A DNA stretch of 57,127 nt, taken from positions 1-57,127 of the forward strand of contig LVLI01000563.1 in the NCBI GenBank assembly GCA_001687465.1, read 5' to 3'. Source of the stretch: Halocafeteria seosinensis. Taxonomy: Eukaryota > Sar > Bigyra > Bicosoecida. Below the pieces are notes generated by a model, which did not search any database, was not told the origin of the DNA, and saw only the letters and a program-made list of their open reading frames with translations. A program made the translations under genes and the position numbers. Shown here in pieces: positions 55,648 to 57,127 of this stretch (the first letter of the stretch is position 1; every line of letters starts with the position of its first letter).

Positions 55648-56054
55648 CGCATCTCCCGTCTGTAGTAAGCGGACGGACAGTCTTTCAGGCAATTGTTTGG
55701 ATGCGTTGGACGTATTTCCATTTTGTAATACCACGGAAATCCTCCTGGTTTTAGTATCTAAGTCTACTATGCGCCATCGTTCTTCTAAACGCTCGCCCTT
55801 GTGACGCTAGATTCAAAGTATCGGAAAACACCTATCCCTTGGTGAATAGAAATGCATCAATTAGTGACCTAATAAGAATGGAAAGTAGAACATAACTGCC
55901 ATGGTAGTCATTCACTACACGTAGCATATGTCTTGCAATTCCTCTGTAAGATTACCCCCTTTGAGCGCCGCGAGAGGGCCGCGCAATACCGGGCGGGCAC
56001 GGACATGCCCCGCCACGGCACGGGTAAATCCCCTAGCACAAGTTGCACAACACA
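55648..56054 (-). repeat. Right arm of the 408-bp inverted repeat
   Basis: This is the reverse-complement partner of 54746-55153. The match ends at the GGGAGATGCG block on the inner side and at the TGTGTTGTG block on the outer side. Confidence 0.92.
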
Positions 56055-56120
56055 TAGGGCGTGGGGCACAACTTTTTTCCCCCGTGCCACCCTGGCAGTG
56101 CCACGCCCGCCCAAAACACT

Positions 56121-56143
56121 TGGCATGCCAACGTGGCATGCCA
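56121..56143. repeat. Pair of perfect palindromes TGGCATGCCA
   Basis: The 10-bp palindrome TGGCATGCCA occurs at 56121-56130 and again at 56134-56143, three bases apart. It lies between the inverted-repeat element and the hAT relic. Confidence 0.85.
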
Positions 56144-56601
56144 AAATTTCAAAATGTTCTCAAAGTATGTAATGCGGCGCGTTTTCGCCGGTACTTTGTA
56201 TTGTTGGTCTATTTTTGTTTCGAATTTTTAGCTAGAAGCGCCTCGACAGTCCAATCGTACTCGTCCTGTAGTTTTCCTTCCTTCTTCCTGCTCCGCTGCC
56301 TCTGTGGAGCTAATCCCAATAACCAGAGGATGGGCTAGGTCAACAACATCTTCCGATGTAAATTTAGTACGCTTAGTCATCCCTTCAAGAATGAGCGCAA
56401 CGTTTATCTCTATACCCGTTTCCGTTTGTAAAATAGCTTGGTCGGCACCCGCTTAGTCGGAGGAAGTGAACGCCTCTTCATTGTCGGGCCCGCTGCTGTT
56501 CAAAGAAGGTGACGTTGCCGAAGCCGACTGGCTCTTAGAAGAGGAATTTCAAGTCCTCCAATTTATCAGCCGAGACAGAGTCACCGTCATGTAGCAATGA
56601 A
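56144..56601. other. Gene-poor stretch between palindromes and hAT relic
   Basis: An acidic frame on the minus strand (ending at 56535, with DKLEDLKFLF) may be the displaced C-terminal tail of the hAT relic. Nothing else is recognised. Confidence 0.35.
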
Positions 56602-57127
56602 TCATCGGCGGCATCTTCGGCTTCGAGTGATTATCGTATACAGCCAAGATAGATTGGTCACTGTCTTCTTCGCATCTTCAGCCACATAGAAGAACTTACT
56701 TTGAGCAAGCATTTTCAGTTTCTCAAGTTTTAGACTGCTTTGTGAGTCTGTGTGTATCGCGCCGAGGTGGCTGAGCAGCCGCTCAACTTCGACGCTAGTC
56801 GGCTTTATTTTGAAGAGTTTGAGAGCAAGTGCGCGTAGAGGACCGCCAGTTCTTTCATCAATTTGTTCCCAGTATGTAAGGGCGTCATAATGCCACCACT
56901 TTGCTCATGTTTTCCATCCATTTCTGCATGACATTGGAAGTCACATTGACAAGCTTTCGGAGCTGTGGTACTCCTTCGAAATATCGACGACATTTAAAAC
57001 GCGGGATGTTCACCTATCTTGCCGATGTTGTATCCATTTAAGCTTCTTCGTTTTTTGTCACTCCAACCATCAAGCTGCAAAGTGTATCCTCCATCACTTT
57101 CACGGATATCTGACCACATTACTTGCC
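56602..57127 (-). pseudogene. Decayed hAT-superfamily transposase, cut by window edge
   Basis: Three frames on the minus strand carry transposase pieces in the right order. At the right edge, GGYTLQLDGWSDKKRRSLNG matches the catalytic-core L-x-x-D-G-W-S/T-D motif and runs into a stop. FEGVPQLRKLVNVTSNVMQK follows in another frame. The C-terminal hAT dimerisation region then comes in a third frame: YWEQI, PLRALALKLFKIKPTSVEVE, RLLSHLGAIHTDSQ. This end is quite well preserved, with the usual S-x-x-x-E-R pattern. At least two frame breaks plus the stop make it non-functional as read. Its 5' part lies outside the window. Confidence 0.72.

Larger units (their letters stand above)
54746..56054. mobile_element. 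Candidate foldback / long-TIR element with 494-bp core
   Basis: Two near-identical arms of about 408 bp in opposite orientation surround 55154-55647. The very low divergence points to recent formation or gene conversion. No transposase is encoded inside. Adjacent decayed hAT transposase sequence suggests a transposon-rich setting, but the source family is unproven. No target-site duplication could be fixed by eye. Confidence 0.6.

Noticed and set aside
1-57127. tRNA genes, rRNA genes and CRISPR arrays
   Set aside because: I looked for T-loop-like motifs and regularly spaced repeats by eye and found none I could support; a covariance-model search would settle tRNAs.

Overview
The window is nuclear DNA from a eukaryote, most likely a single-celled or algal protist. 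Most genes are split by short GT-AG introns (about 44 to 310 bp, usually 55-110), many exons are very small, and there are no operons or Shine-Dalgarno sites. Housekeeping genes are clearly eukaryotic: exosome helicase MTR4, proteasome RPN7, ribosomal proteins eL15 and uL16, REEP, SERF, R3H-SUZ and a BET-type bromodomain protein. I cannot fix the lineage from sequence alone. A photosynthetic stramenopile or related alga is a guess, not a result. Exon joins below were worked out by hand from reading frame, splice-site consensus and family conservation. All listed coding lengths close in frame.

Layout. 1-2.7 kb: the 5' part of a secreted GLUG-repeat protein (minus) and a broken RNase H/chromodomain gene (plus). 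3.3-22.4 kb: ankyrin protein, TPR protein, SIP5/DA2-type RING protein, SERF, isochorismatase-like hydrolase, MTR4, RPN7, an orphan secreted protein, an orphan multi-pass membrane protein and REEP. 23.2-35.8 kb: bromodomain-ET protein, DHX33-like helicase, eL15 and a full-length ABCB transporter. 36.4-45.4 kb: secreted EGF protein A, MsrA, R3H-SUZ protein, a decayed second GLUG gene, thymidine kinase and uL16. 46.1-53.5 kb: four more secreted EGF proteins (B-E) on alternating strands. 53.5-57.1 kb: a gene-poor, transposon-rich end with a 408-bp near-identical inverted repeat around a 494-bp core, a palindrome pair and a decayed hAT transposase.

The most distinctive content is extracellular. 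Five paralogous genes (A-E) encode signal peptide, EGF-like modules and an unrecognised central domain, with no C-terminal membrane anchor that I can see. Seventeen of their 19 introns are phase 1 and sit at module borders, as in exon-shuffled animal EGF proteins. Elsewhere in the window, leaving out the ankyrin gene, about 9 of 28 introns are phase 1. Two architectures (A/E and B/C/D), convergent and divergent pairs, and a nearby pair of GLUG-repeat genes suggest an expanding locus for cell-wall, matrix or surface proteins.

Several reading frames are interrupted (RNase H, both GLUG genes, hAT). One break is explained exactly by a 13-bp tandem duplication, and another by a single missing G in a homopolymer. 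Ambiguous bases at 10132, 38951 and 38955 show that the assembly is not perfect, so some breaks may be sequence errors.
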